DNA of 64,000 nucleotides from the NCBI GenBank assembly GCA_947370975.1, contig CANBNG010000002.1, positions 124,001 through 188,000 of the forward strand, in the 5' to 3' direction. Of this stretch, positions 9,501 through 17,682 are shown piece after piece. The stretch comes from Beijerinckiaceae bacterium. Its GTDB lineage: Bacteria > Pseudomonadota > Alphaproteobacteria > Rhizobiales > Beijerinckiaceae. Numbering within the stretch: the stretch's first letter is position 1; each line of letters begins with the position of its first letter. A program made the position numbers and the translations under genes. The notes under the pieces are model-generated. The model had not been told where the DNA came from and made no database searches. It saw only the letters and a list, made by a program, of their open reading frames with translations.

Positions 9501-9537
9501 CCCCTCTACAAAAGAGGGGAATTTCTCCTGAGAGGGG
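9501..9537 (+). promoter_or_regulatory. Leader with two alternative partners for one anti-Shine-Dalgarno segment
   Basis: CCCCTCT at 9501-9507 can pair with AGAGGGG at 9513-9519 to form a small hairpin. It can equally pair with the identical AGAGGGG at 9531-9537, which is the ribosome-binding site of the gene starting at 9542. The two pairings exclude each other, so one exposes and the other hides the ribosome site. The arrangement is seen directly; a regulatory role is inference. Confidence 0.45.
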
Positions 9538-9541
9538 CGAT

Positions 9542-10711
9542 ATGAAAAATTTCCGCATTCTGGCCGTTGCGGCCGCCGCCATGTGCGCGACCAGCGCCGT
9601 TCATGCGCAGGAGCCGCTGAAAATCGGCATGATCACCACGCTGTCGGGCCCCGGTGGCTATCTCGGCCAGGACATTCGCGACGCCTTTCAGCTCGCCATC
9701 GACATGCAGGGCGGCAAGCTCGGCGGAGCGCCTGTGCAGGTGATTGTCGAAGACGATGCGCTCAAGCCCGGCCAGGGTAAGCAGATCGCCGACAAATTCA
9801 TCAAGACCGACAAGATCAAGCTGCTCACCGGCATTGTCTTCTCCAATGTCGCGCTGGCGGTGGTGCCCGATGTGCTCGATGCCGATGGCATTTATGTGAG
9901 CCCCAATGCCGGGCCCTCCAATCTGGCGGGCAAGGAATGCAACGCCAATTATTATGTGGTGTCCTGGCAAAATGACTCGCTGCATGAGAGCGCGGGCCAG
10001 AACGCCAATAATCTCGGCTACAAGAAGGCCTTCCTGCTCGCGCCCAATTATCAGGCCGGCAAGGATGCGCTGGAGGGTTTCAAGCGCACCTTCAAGGGCG
10101 AGGTTCTGGGCGAGGTCTTCACCCGTCTCGACCAGACCGATTTTGCCGCTGAAATGGCGCAGATCCGTGCGGCCAAGCCCGATGTCGTGTTTCAGTTTCA
10201 TCCGGGCGGGGCGGGCATTGCTTTCCTGCGCCAATATCAGCAGGCCGGTCTGACGGGCGTCGTGCCGATGGTTGTTCCCTCGCCCTCGATGGATGCGGTG
10301 ACGCTCAAGGCCATCGGCGAGCCCGCGCTCGGTCTCAATGTTTCAGCGCAGTGGAACAGCGATTTCGACAATGCCGCGAACAAGGAATTCGTGGCGGCGT
10401 GGATGAAGAAATACAATCGTCCGATCACCTATTACGCAAGCCAGGGCTATGACACGGCGCTTGCCATAGGCGCTGCGCTCAAGGCAACCGGCGGCAAGGT
10501 GGAAGACGCGAAAGCCTTCCGCACGGCCATGCTGAAAGCCGATTTCAAATCGGTGCGCGGCAATTTCAAATTCGGCAAGAACCAGCATCCGATCCAGGAT
10601 TGGTATGCGATGCGCGTCGAAAAGGACGAGGCGGGCGTGCCTGTCATCAAGACGACGGGCAAGATCTCGTCGGATGTCGGCGATTTCTACGCCAAGGACT
10701 GCAAGCTGTAA
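9542..10711 (+). CDS. Branched-chain amino acid-type ABC transporter substrate-binding protein (LivJ-like)
   Basis: A periplasmic type-I binding protein (Peripla_BP_6), 389 residues, with signal peptide MKNFRILAVAAAAMCATSAV ending near HAQ. The mature start, LKIGMITTLSGPGGYLGQDI, is the family hallmark, and KPGQGKQIADKFI follows. Proteins of this family bind amino acids, amides, urea or aromatic acids, so the name does not fix the ligand. AGAGGGG four bases before the ATG is the ribosome site. Two permeases and two ATPases follow, so this is the receptor of a complete importer, although a 204-base gap with a repeat separates it from them. Confidence 0.92.
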   Translation: MKNFRILAVAAAAMCATSAVHAQEPLKIGMITTLSGPGGYLGQDIRDAFQLAIDMQGGKLGGAPVQVIVEDDALKPGQGKQIADKFIKTDKIKLLTGIVFSNVALAVVPDVLDADGIYVSPNAGPSNLAGKECNANYYVVSWQNDSLHESAGQNANNLGYKKAFLLAPNYQAGKDALEGFKRTFKGEVLGEVFTRLDQTDFAAEMAQIRAAKPDVVFQFHPGGAGIAFLRQYQQAGLTGVVPMVVPSPSMDAVTLKAIGEPALGLNVSAQWNSDFDNAANKEFVAAWMKKYNRPITYYASQGYDTALAIGAALKATGGKVEDAKAFRTAMLKADFKSVRGNFKFGKNQHPIQDWYAMRVEKDEAGVPVIKTTGKISSDVGDFYAKDCKL

Positions 10712-10737
10712 CCTGCGTCATCTGGCGAAGTGGAAAC

Positions 10738-10872
10738 TCCCTCCCCCTTGTGGGGAGGGTTGGGGTGGGGGTCGCGCCATCGTCGATATGAGCGCGGCTC
10801 TTCCTGCGTTTTGGAAAATCGGGGTCGTGGGCGCAACCCCCACCCCTGGCCCCTCCCCACAAGGGGGAGGGG
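10738..10872. repeat. Long imperfect inverted repeat (element type A)
   Basis: Left arm 10738-10772 (CTCCCCCTTGTGGGGAGGG then TTGGGGTGGGGGT) and right arm 10836-10872 (ACCCCCACCCC then CCCTCCCCACAAGGGGGAG) are complementary around a 60-base centre. Each arm also folds on itself. It sits between the LivJ-like gene and its permeases and could stabilise the upstream message or lower downstream expression. A related copy is at 32626-32820. Confidence 0.85.
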
Positions 10873-10915
10873 AAGCGCCATCTCTTGCAAGACATGGGTT
10901 GAGGACAATCACGCA

Positions 10916-11827
10916 ATGGCGCTGGTGCTCGAACAGCTTTTGAACGGCATTCAGTTCGGCGTGATGCTCTTTCTTCTCGCGGCGGGCCTGACGCTTGTCT
11001 TTGGCATCATGGGCGTGATCAATCTTGCCCATGGCTCGCTTTATATGGTGGGCGCCTACGCCGCTGCGCTTGGCGCGAAACTGACGGGCTCTTTCCTTCT
11101 GGCCATTCCCTGCGGACTTGTTGCTGCGGGCCTTGCCGGCATGGCGCTGGAATATATCGTCGTGCGGCGTCTTTATGCGCGCGATCATCTCGATCAGGTG
11201 CTGGCGACCTTCGGGCTGATCCTGTTCTTCAATCAGGCCATCATCCTGCTGTTTGGTCGCCAGCCGATGTTTGTGCAGATTCCGCCCCTGCTTTCAGGCG
11301 CGCTCGATCTTGGCCTCTTTGCCTATCCCGTCTATCGCCTGTGCATCATCCTTGCCGGTCTGGCCTGCGCGGGCGGGCTTTTCCTGCTCATCCAGCGCAC
11401 GCGGCTTGGCATGCTGGTGCGGGCAGGGGCGACGCATCGCGACATGGTGCAGGCGCTGGGTGTCGACATTCGCCTGCTTTACACAATCCTGTTTGGACTT
11501 GGCGCGGTGCTGGCGGGCTTTGCCGGGCTGATGGCTGGCCCGCTTCTCTCCGTGCAGGTCGGCATGGGCGAACAGATCCTCATTCTCACCTTCGTCGTGG
11601 TGGTTATCGGCGGGCTCGGCTCGGTGGCAGGTGCGTTCTGGGGCGCGCTGCTGGTCGGACTTGTCGATACAAGCCTGCGCGCTTTCCTGCCCCAGATCCT
11701 GCGCGCGCTCATGAATGGCTCGGAGGCGGATGCACTGGCGGGCGGCATTTCGGCCATGGGAGTCTATCTCGTGATGGCGCTCGTGTTGCTGGTGCGACCC
11801 AAGGGATTGTTTCCAGCCTATGGCTAA
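10916..11827 (+). CDS. Branched-chain amino acid-type ABC transporter permease LivH
   Basis: An inner-membrane permease of the LivH type (303 residues), one of the two channel subunits. The ATG at 10916 is chosen because MALVLEQLLNGIQFGVMLFL is the typical LivH start, and GAGGA lies ten bases upstream; a longer reading frame would run back through the repeat. The signature FGIMGVINLAHGSLYMVGAY and the loop VVVVIGGLGSVAGAFWGALL are both present, with about eight hydrophobic segments. It overlaps the next permease by eight bases, so the two are translationally coupled. Confidence 0.93.
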   Translation: MALVLEQLLNGIQFGVMLFLLAAGLTLVFGIMGVINLAHGSLYMVGAYAAALGAKLTGSFLLAIPCGLVAAGLAGMALEYIVVRRLYARDHLDQVLATFGLILFFNQAIILLFGRQPMFVQIPPLLSGALDLGLFAYPVYRLCIILAGLACAGGLFLLIQRTRLGMLVRAGATHRDMVQALGVDIRLLYTILFGLGAVLAGFAGLMAGPLLSVQVGMGEQILILTFVVVVIGGLGSVAGAFWGALLVGLVDTSLRAFLPQILRALMNGSEADALAGGISAMGVYLVMALVLLVRPKGLFPAYG

Positions 11828-12812
11828 TCCGCGCTCCTTCCCGCGTTTCAAGGGCTGGCTCTTGCCGGGCCTTGCGCTGGCGTGCCTGCTTGCCTTGCCA
11901 CCCGTTGCGCAGGCGCTGGGACAGCCCGCGCTTGTGACGCTTGTCACGCGCATGATGATCTTGGGTCTGGCTGCGAGCGCGCTCAATATTGCGCTGGGCA
12001 TGGGCGGACTCATCAGTTTGGGCCATGCGGCTTTCTATGGCATCGGCGGTTATGCGGTTGGCATTCTCACCACACATGCGGCTGCGGGCGCGCCGTTTCT
12101 GGGCTTCATCCCCGGCAGCGACAGTCTCGCGCTCAACCTGCTGGCAGCCCTCGTTGCGAGCGGCGTCGCGGCTGCGATCATCGGCGCGCTGGCGCTGCGC
12201 ACGAGTGGCATCCAGTTCATCATGATCACGCTCGCCTTTGCGCAAATGGTGTTCTTTCTCTTCGTCGCGCTCAAGGCCTATGGCGGCGACGATGGCATGT
12301 CGTTCCGCCGCCGCAATGGCTTGCTGGATTTCAACATGCGCGACGATGCGACCTTCTTTTATGTGAGCCTTGGCGTGCTCTCGCTCTGGCTTGCGCTCAG
12401 CGCGCGTCTGCTGCATTCGCGCTTCGGCCTGTTGCTCGGCGGCATTCGCCAGAGCGAGCGGCGCATGCAGGCGATTGGCGTGAATACATTTGCCATGCGC
12501 TGGCTGGCCTTTGTCCTGTCGGGCATGGGGGCAGGGCTGGCGGGCGCGCTCATGGCCAATCTCGGGCGCTTTGTCAGCCCGGACCTGATGCATTGGACGC
12601 AATCTGGCGAGATGCTCATCATGGTCGTGCTTGGCGGCGCTGGCACGATTTTCGGGCCGGTGCTGGGCGCTTTCGCGCTCATCGGGCTCGAGACTCTGCT
12701 CGCCTCCTGGACGGAACATTGGCAGATTTTTCTGGGTCCGTTGCTCGTGCTGATGGCGCTCACCTTTCGCGGCGGTCTCGCGCGGCTTTGGCGAAAGGGC
12801 GATGCCTCATGA
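11820..12812 (+). CDS. Branched-chain amino acid-type ABC transporter permease LivM
   Basis: The second channel subunit of the LIV importer, 330 residues. It shows the LivM hallmarks LNIALGMGGLISLGHAAFYG near the N-terminal third and MVVLGGAGTIFGPVLGAFAL near the C-terminus, with eight to ten hydrophobic segments. Its start overlaps the end of LivH and its stop overlaps the ATPase start in an ATGA junction. This is standard operon packing and supports one polycistronic message through 14.2 kb. Confidence 0.93.
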   Translation: MANPRSFPRFKGWLLPGLALACLLALPPVAQALGQPALVTLVTRMMILGLAASALNIALGMGGLISLGHAAFYGIGGYAVGILTTHAAAGAPFLGFIPGSDSLALNLLAALVASGVAAAIIGALALRTSGIQFIMITLAFAQMVFFLFVALKAYGGDDGMSFRRRNGLLDFNMRDDATFFYVSLGVLSLWLALSARLLHSRFGLLLGGIRQSERRMQAIGVNTFAMRWLAFVLSGMGAGLAGALMANLGRFVSPDLMHWTQSGEMLIMVVLGGAGTIFGPVLGAFALIGLETLLASWTEHWQIFLGPLLVLMALTFRGGLARLWRKGDAS

Positions 12813-13555
12813 GGAAGCCCCTTCTCGTCATCGACGATCTGGTGAAGAATTTCGGTGGCCTGCGCGTGACCGATCACGTCAGCCTCGATCTTTGCGCAGG
12901 CGAAATCCATGCCTTGATCGGCCCCAATGGCGCAGGCAAGAGCACGCTGATCGGCCAGATCATGGGCGAGATCGCGCCTGATGCCGGCGAGATCCTGCTC
13001 GATGCGCACCCGCTTTCGCGCCTGTCGCAGGCCGCGCGTGTGCGGCGTGGTCTTGCGCGCAGTTTTCAGGTGCCCGAAGTGCTGGCGGAATATTCCGCGC
13101 GCGACAATGTGAGCGCAGCGCTTCTTGCGCGCGGCGCCGGCTCCTGGCTGAAAGATCCCCGTGCCGATGCTGGGCTTGGCGCGCAGGCCGACACTTTCCT
13201 GCAAGCCGCCGGTCTTGCCGGGCGTGGCGCAACGCGCGTCAGCGATCTTGCCCATGGCGAGCGCAAGCAGCTCGAACTTGCCATTGCGCTGGCCACGCGC
13301 CCGCGCGTGCTTTTGCTCGATGAGCCCATGGCGGGGCTCGGGCCTAACGAAAGCGCCCAGATGATCGAGGTTTTGCGCAAGCTGCGCGGCGATGTCGCCA
13401 TGCTGCTGGTCGAGCATGACATGAAGGCCGTCTTCGCGCTGGCCGATCGCATTTCGGTGCTGGTCTACGGGCGTATCATCGCCACCGGCAGCGCGGCGGA
13501 GATTCAGGCCGATGCGCAGGTGCGCGAGGCCTATCTGGGCGCGGGAGACGCATGA
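12809..13555 (+). CDS. ABC transporter ATP-binding protein LivG
   Basis: Cytoplasmic ATPase of the LIV importer, 248 residues. The start at 12809 overlaps the LivM stop (ATGA). Visible motifs are Walker A GPNGAGKST, the signature LAHGERKQLELAIAL, Walker B VLLLDEPMAGL, and the switch histidine in LLVEHDMKAVF. The signature begins LAHGE rather than the usual LSYGE, a tolerated variant. The C-terminal VREAYLG is typical of LivG. It works with the LivF-type ATPase encoded immediately after it. Confidence 0.94.
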   Translation: MRKPLLVIDDLVKNFGGLRVTDHVSLDLCAGEIHALIGPNGAGKSTLIGQIMGEIAPDAGEILLDAHPLSRLSQAARVRRGLARSFQVPEVLAEYSARDNVSAALLARGAGSWLKDPRADAGLGAQADTFLQAAGLAGRGATRVSDLAHGERKQLELAIALATRPRVLLLDEPMAGLGPNESAQMIEVLRKLRGDVAMLLVEHDMKAVFALADRISVLVYGRIIATGSAAEIQADAQVREAYLGAGDA

Positions 13556-14256
13556 TGCTTTCGCTGCGCGGCGTTCAGGCCTCCTATGGCGCAAGCCAGG
13601 TGCTCTTCGATATCGGGCTCGATGTCGGCCCGGGCGAAGTCGTGACCTTGCTTGGCCGCAACGGCATGGGCAAGACAACGACCATCCGCGCCATCATGGG
13701 CCTGCTGCATCCCCAAGCCGGATTCATCACCTTTCGGGGTCAGGATATTGCGGGTTGGCAGGCCGATCGCATTGCCCGGCTCGGCATTGGTCTCGTGCCC
13801 GAGGGCCGGCAGATTTTCCCAACCCTCAATGTACGCGAAAATCTCGTCGCCACCGCGGCTGATCGCCGTGGCGCGGCGGAGCCCTGGTCGCTCGCGCGCA
13901 TATATGCCTTGTTTCCCCGCCTCGACGAACGCCAGACCCAGATGGGCGCGACCTTGTCGGGCGGCGAGCAACAGATGCTCGCCATCGGCCGCGCGCTGAT
14001 GACCAATCCCGATTTGCTCATTCTGGATGAGGCGACCGAGGGGCTGGCCCCCGTGATCCGCGCGGAAATCTGGCAATGTCTCGAGACGCTGAAAGCGCAG
14101 GGCCAGTCGATCCTCATCGTCGACAAGAACATCAATGTGCTGGAGCGTCTTGCCGACCGCCATCACGTCATCGAAAAAGGCCGGACCATCTGGTCGGGCA
14201 CGCGCGCGGATCTCGCACGCGACAGGGAAGAAGTGCATCGTCATGTCGCATTCTGA
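13552..14256 (+). CDS. ABC transporter ATP-binding protein LivF
   Basis: Second ATPase of the LIV importer, 234 residues, starting inside the LivG stop (ATGA). Motifs are Walker A GRNGMGKTT, the signature LSGGEQQMLAIGRAL and Walker B LLILDEATEGLAP. EGRQIFPTLNVRENL is a LivF hallmark. The switch histidine position reads LIVDKNINVL, where many LivF proteins have VEQN, so an aspartate-lysine pair replaces the usual glutamate-glutamine; this is common in the family. The last 14 bases overlap the next gene, so that gene belongs to the same operon. Confidence 0.94.
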   Translation: MMLSLRGVQASYGASQVLFDIGLDVGPGEVVTLLGRNGMGKTTTIRAIMGLLHPQAGFITFRGQDIAGWQADRIARLGIGLVPEGRQIFPTLNVRENLVATAADRRGAAEPWSLARIYALFPRLDERQTQMGATLSGGEQQMLAIGRALMTNPDLLILDEATEGLAPVIRAEIWQCLETLKAQGQSILIVDKNINVLERLADRHHVIEKGRTIWSGTRADLARDREEVHRHVAF

Positions 14257-15385
14257 AATCGGGGATATGCGCGTCGTGCGCGCGCGGGGTTCATCCGCTC
14301 TCGCCTCTCCCGCCGATGCCCTGCGCGCGGCGCTGAGCGCGCTTGTTGGCGACCTCGTGCGACAGGGCGCAGCGCCACATGATATTGCGCGCATCACCTT
14401 TCACGCGCCCAATCCCGAGGCCTGGCACATGGCGCGGCGCGAGATCGATCTGGCCTGGCGCGAAGTTCTGGGCGGCTTGCGCAAGCCGGTCTTCTATCGC
14501 ACTGCGCCTGGCGATCTGGTGCTGGAAGCAGAGGCCGATGTCGCGCCTGCGCGCAGCGCTCCGCCGTTGTGGCGTGGCATGAACGCGCCCGAACTCGCGC
14601 GCCAATATTCGCCGCGTCAGCAGGTCGCCGACATGCAGGATGTGTTCGCGCGCTGGAATGAGGACGGCGCGCGCTTTCGCAGCCATTGCGGCGGACTCGA
14701 TATCGCCTATGGGCGCAGCCGCGACGAGACGCTCGATTTTTATCCCGCCGCGCGCCGCGATGCGCCGCTCTGGGTCTTTCTGCACGGGGGCTATTGGCAG
14801 GCCTGCACGAAGGACCAGCACGGGCAATTTGCCGAAGGCATGCTCGCGCATGGCTTTGCCGTCGCCAATCTCGATTATGGCCTTGCGCCTGAAACCTCGC
14901 TTGCAGAGATCGTGCTGCAGATCCGCCATGGCCTGCAATTTCTGGTCAAGGAAGCCGACAGGCTTGGCTTTGATCCGTGCCGGATCCATCTGGCGGGCCA
15001 CAGCGCGGGAGCCCAGCTTGCCGCCATGGCGGCATCAGATTCCGCCGGCCCGGCAATCGCATCCGCGCTTTTGCTCTCTGGCGTCTTCGATCTCTCGCCA
15101 CTCGCCCATATGCCCATGGGGCGGATGATCGGGCTAGCCGCCGAGAAGGATGTGCGCGCGCTTTCGCCGCTCTTCAAGGCCGTGCCTGCTGCGCGAATCG
15201 GCCTGGCTCTGGGTGCGCTCGAATCAGACGAGTTCAAGCGCCAGTCCGCAGAGATGGCCACAGCCTGGGGTGCGGCCGCGCCCCTGCTTGTGGACAATTG
15301 CAACCATTTCAATCTGCTCGAAGGCCTGCGCACACAGGGCCCGTTGCTCGATCTTGCTCTGCACACCGCTGTCAGTTCGGGCTAG
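14243..15385 (+). CDS. Putative RidA-like domain fused to alpha/beta hydrolase
   Basis: A 380-residue cytoplasmic protein starting within the LivF gene. Residues 1 to about 110 resemble a YjgF/RidA-type domain: DLVRQGAAPHDIARITFH, then RKPVFYRTAPGDLVLEAEAD, which matches the conserved end of that fold. Residues from about 130 form an alpha/beta hydrolase close to kynurenine-formamidase and BD-FAE types: oxyanion motif HGGYW, nucleophile elbow GHSAGAQ, and a late histidine in NHFNLLEG. An esterase or amidase acting on the imported compound is likely. The RidA assignment is by eye and less certain than the hydrolase. The family usually lacks this N-terminal extension. Confidence 0.75.
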   Translation: MSHSEIGDMRVVRARGSSALASPADALRAALSALVGDLVRQGAAPHDIARITFHAPNPEAWHMARREIDLAWREVLGGLRKPVFYRTAPGDLVLEAEADVAPARSAPPLWRGMNAPELARQYSPRQQVADMQDVFARWNEDGARFRSHCGGLDIAYGRSRDETLDFYPAARRDAPLWVFLHGGYWQACTKDQHGQFAEGMLAHGFAVANLDYGLAPETSLAEIVLQIRHGLQFLVKEADRLGFDPCRIHLAGHSAGAQLAAMAASDSAGPAIASALLLSGVFDLSPLAHMPMGRMIGLAAEKDVRALSPLFKAVPAARIGLALGALESDEFKRQSAEMATAWGAAAPLLVDNCNHFNLLEGLRTQGPLLDLALHTAVSSG

Positions 15386-15571
15386 CCCAAAGAAAAACTT
15401 CGGGCTGAGCGAAGTCGATAGTTTTGGACAGCGCTTTGGCGCACTCATAGTCTCACCTCCATAGCAGCTGCGGGTCGGCTGTCGGGGCTTGGCGCGTTTG
15501 CGCAGGGCTCTGGCAGACAGGGGAAAAACCCCGATCCGAAGGCACACAATCCTAGGGAGGGATCGAGAGCG

Positions 15572-15937
15572 ATGGCCGAGCAATTCATTGGACGTTTGTC
15601 CGAGTTTGAAAACGGTAGCCGTCAGATCGTCAAGGTCGGCGCCACCGAGATCGGCGTGTTCCGTCACGAAGACGAGTTCTTCGCTTACAGCAATTATTGC
15701 TTGCATCAGGGCGGACCGGCTTGCGAAGGCCTGATGATCGCCAAGGTCGAGGAAATGCTGCGCGAGGACAAGACCTCGGTCGGCCTCTATTTCTCCGAGA
15801 CGGATCTCAACTTTGTCTGCCCGTGGCATGGCTACGAATATGACATGAAGACCGGCGAGTGCATCTCGGATCGCAAGCTCAAGCTGAAGCGTTTCGAAGT
15901 CGTGCAAAAAGGGGATGACGTCTATGTCATCGCCTGA
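15572..15937 (+). CDS. Rieske [2Fe-2S] ferredoxin-like protein with extended cluster spacing
   Basis: A 121-residue soluble Rieske-type electron carrier. Both ligand pairs are present, CLH in NYCLHQGGP and CPWH in FVCPWHGYEYD, followed by the typical TGECISDRKLKLKRFEV. About 37 residues separate the first histidine from the second cysteine, against the usual 15-17. The insert MIAKVEEMLREDKTSVGLYF looks partly helical. GGGAGGG lies about ten bases before the ATG. The gene overlaps a small unknown gene and leads a three-gene unit with an amidohydrolase. A redox partner for a hydroxylase is the natural role, but no oxygenase alpha subunit is adjacent. Confidence 0.85.
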   Translation: MAEQFIGRLSEFENGSRQIVKVGATEIGVFRHEDEFFAYSNYCLHQGGPACEGLMIAKVEEMLREDKTSVGLYFSETDLNFVCPWHGYEYDMKTGECISDRKLKLKRFEVVQKGDDVYVIA

Positions 15938-16238
15938 AAGCGCTCCGGCGGGCGACACAGCGCTCTCCGACCGCGTTATCGCGCTTGCGCGCGACATTGA
16001 TCTGGCCACGCTGAACGGCCAGCTCGATGCACTCTCACCGCAGGCCATGCACGCCATCATGGCGGCGCTTACCAAAGCTTACGGTGCCAATGTCGAGGCT
16101 GGCGTCAGTTATCCCGTTCTCGCGGGTATTGGCGCTGTCTCGGGAACCGATGTGCTCACGCTTTGCGGCGCCCTGCTGAAGGCCGCCGACCTGCAGGTTT
16201 TCGAACTTGGCATGTGGCAGAGCTGGACGGGCCGCTGA
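15924..16238 (+). CDS. Small protein of unknown function in Rieske/amidohydrolase unit
   Basis: A 104-residue, alanine-rich, mostly helical protein that I do not recognise. The ATG at 15924 is preferred because GGGGA (15911-15915) sits eight bases before it; an in-frame ATG at 15915 is possible. It overlaps the end of the Rieske gene by 14 bases and ends 38 bases before the amidohydrolase, which argues for a shared function. There is no signal peptide or clear membrane segment. The C-terminus LQVFELGMWQSWTGR is rich in aromatics. Codon use matches its neighbours, which supports it being real. Confidence 0.7.
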   Translation: MSSPESAPAGDTALSDRVIALARDIDLATLNGQLDALSPQAMHAIMAALTKAYGANVEAGVSYPVLAGIGAVSGTDVLTLCGALLKAADLQVFELGMWQSWTGR

Positions 16239-16276
16239 GCCCGCGCCTGCTACCTCACCAAATCTAGGAGGGATCC

Positions 16277-17515
16277 ATGGACCTTATTGCTGACCGCGGA
16301 CGCCGCGTCACCGTTGAAGAGCTGAACACCACCAAGCTCCTGGCTCACGCCGCCGAACAGGCGCGTGACCGCAAGTTCGATGATGTGATGATCGTCGATT
16401 GCGACGCCCATCACTATGAGAACGAAAATTTCGGCGAAATCCTGCCGTTCATGGAAAATGACGTTCTGCGTCAGCTCACCATGTCGGGCCGCGCCAAGGG
16501 CCGTCACTCGATCGTGCCTGGCCAGGTCGGCTATCAGGACATGGGCGGTCGCGTCACGCGCTATCCGCTGCGCATGACCGAGAAGACCGAGCCCGGCAAG
16601 CTGCGCGATGCGCAGCTCGGCGAGCGCTGGATGGACGCCATGGGCGTCGATTATTCCTGCCTCTTCCCCACGGGCATGCTGAACGTCGGCCTGCATCCGC
16701 AGAAGGAAATGGAAGTCGAGCTGTGCTGGGCCTACAACCGCTGGCTGACCGAAGTCGTTCTGCCTGAGCATTCGGGCCGCTTCTATTCGCAGCTCGCGCT
16801 GCCGATCTCCGATCCCGATGCCGCTCTGCGTCAGGTCGAGAAATTCGGCCATTGCAAGGGCGTTACCGGCTTCATGGTGACGACCGTGCGCACGCTGCCC
16901 GTGCATGACAATTCGCTGATGAAGGTCTACCGCGCGATTGAAGAGCGCGGCCTGAGCCTGGCCTTCCATTCGGGTCCGAACTGGGGCGAGCCGGTCTTCA
17001 AGAGCTGCAACCGCTTCCTGTCGGTTCATGCTCTGGGCTTCAGCTTCTACAACATCCTGCATTGCACCAACTGGGTCATCAACGGCATGGGCGAGCGTTT
17101 CCCCAAGCTGCCGGTGATCTGGATCGAGGCGGGCCTCGCCTGGATCCCCTTCCTGATGCAGCGTCTCGACCACGAGTACATGATGCGCCCGTCAGAAGCG
17201 CCGCTGCTCAAGAAGAAGCCGTCGGATTATATGCGCGACATGTATTTTTCGTCGCAGCCGATGGAAATGCAGGACATGGACGCGCTGGAAACCACCTTCC
17301 GCATGATCAATGCAGAAACCCAGCTCCTCTACGCCTCCGACTATCCGCATTGGGATTTCGATCTGCCGAGCACGATCTGGGATCTGCCTTTCCTGTCGGA
17401 AAAAGCCAAGCACAACATCGTTGGCGGCACCGCCGCCCGCCTCTTCGGTCTCGAGCCGCGTAATGAAGCTCAGAAGGCCAACCTTATAAAATACGGGAAC
17501 TACACCGCAGGCTAA
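16277..17515 (+). CDS. Amidohydrolase family protein (Amidohydro_2, ACMSD-like)
   Basis: A cytoplasmic metal-dependent hydrolase or decarboxylase of 412 residues. Motifs are IVDCDAHHYENENF near residue 38, an HSG motif (SLAFHSGPNWG), IWIEAGLAWIPFLMQRLDHE, and the aspartate in LLYASDYPHWDFDLPS, followed by NIVGGTAARLFGL at the C-terminus. These match the Amidohydro_2 family, which includes 2-amino-3-carboxymuconate-semialdehyde and gamma-resorcylate decarboxylases. The first metal motif reads DAHHYE rather than the standard HxH. AGGAGG precedes the ATG by six bases. It ends a unit with the Rieske and small proteins and is followed by a terminator. Confidence 0.88.
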   Translation: MDLIADRGRRVTVEELNTTKLLAHAAEQARDRKFDDVMIVDCDAHHYENENFGEILPFMENDVLRQLTMSGRAKGRHSIVPGQVGYQDMGGRVTRYPLRMTEKTEPGKLRDAQLGERWMDAMGVDYSCLFPTGMLNVGLHPQKEMEVELCWAYNRWLTEVVLPEHSGRFYSQLALPISDPDAALRQVEKFGHCKGVTGFMVTTVRTLPVHDNSLMKVYRAIEERGLSLAFHSGPNWGEPVFKSCNRFLSVHALGFSFYNILHCTNWVINGMGERFPKLPVIWIEAGLAWIPFLMQRLDHEYMMRPSEAPLLKKKPSDYMRDMYFSSQPMEMQDMDALETTFRMINAETQLLYASDYPHWDFDLPSTIWDLPFLSEKAKHNIVGGTAARLFGLEPRNEAQKANLIKYGNYTAG

Positions 17516-17586
17516 CCCTGGGGACGGTGTACCGGGCCAAAAGACCCGGTCCGTAACAGAAGCCGGCAAACGGCTCTCTACTGAAA

Positions 17587-17609
17587 GGCGGCCCTTGGGC
17601 CGCCTTTTT
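17587..17609 (+). terminator. Rho-independent terminator
   Basis: GGCGGCCC, a TT loop and GGGCCGCC, followed by TTTTT. It ends the Rieske-amidohydrolase unit. Its position immediately before a TTG at 17611 makes that TTG an unlikely start for the next gene. Confidence 0.93.
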
Positions 17610-17682
17610 CTTGTACTCCCGCCGCTCCTCAAGCTCGTATAAGATCGGCCCCGACACAGCTGGCGATCCCCGGGAGGGAACC

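Noticed and set aside
11882..12808. Upstream extension of the LivG frame by about 300 codons
   Set aside because: The extension lies entirely within the LivM gene in another frame, and the ATGA overlap at 12809 gives the standard LivG start.
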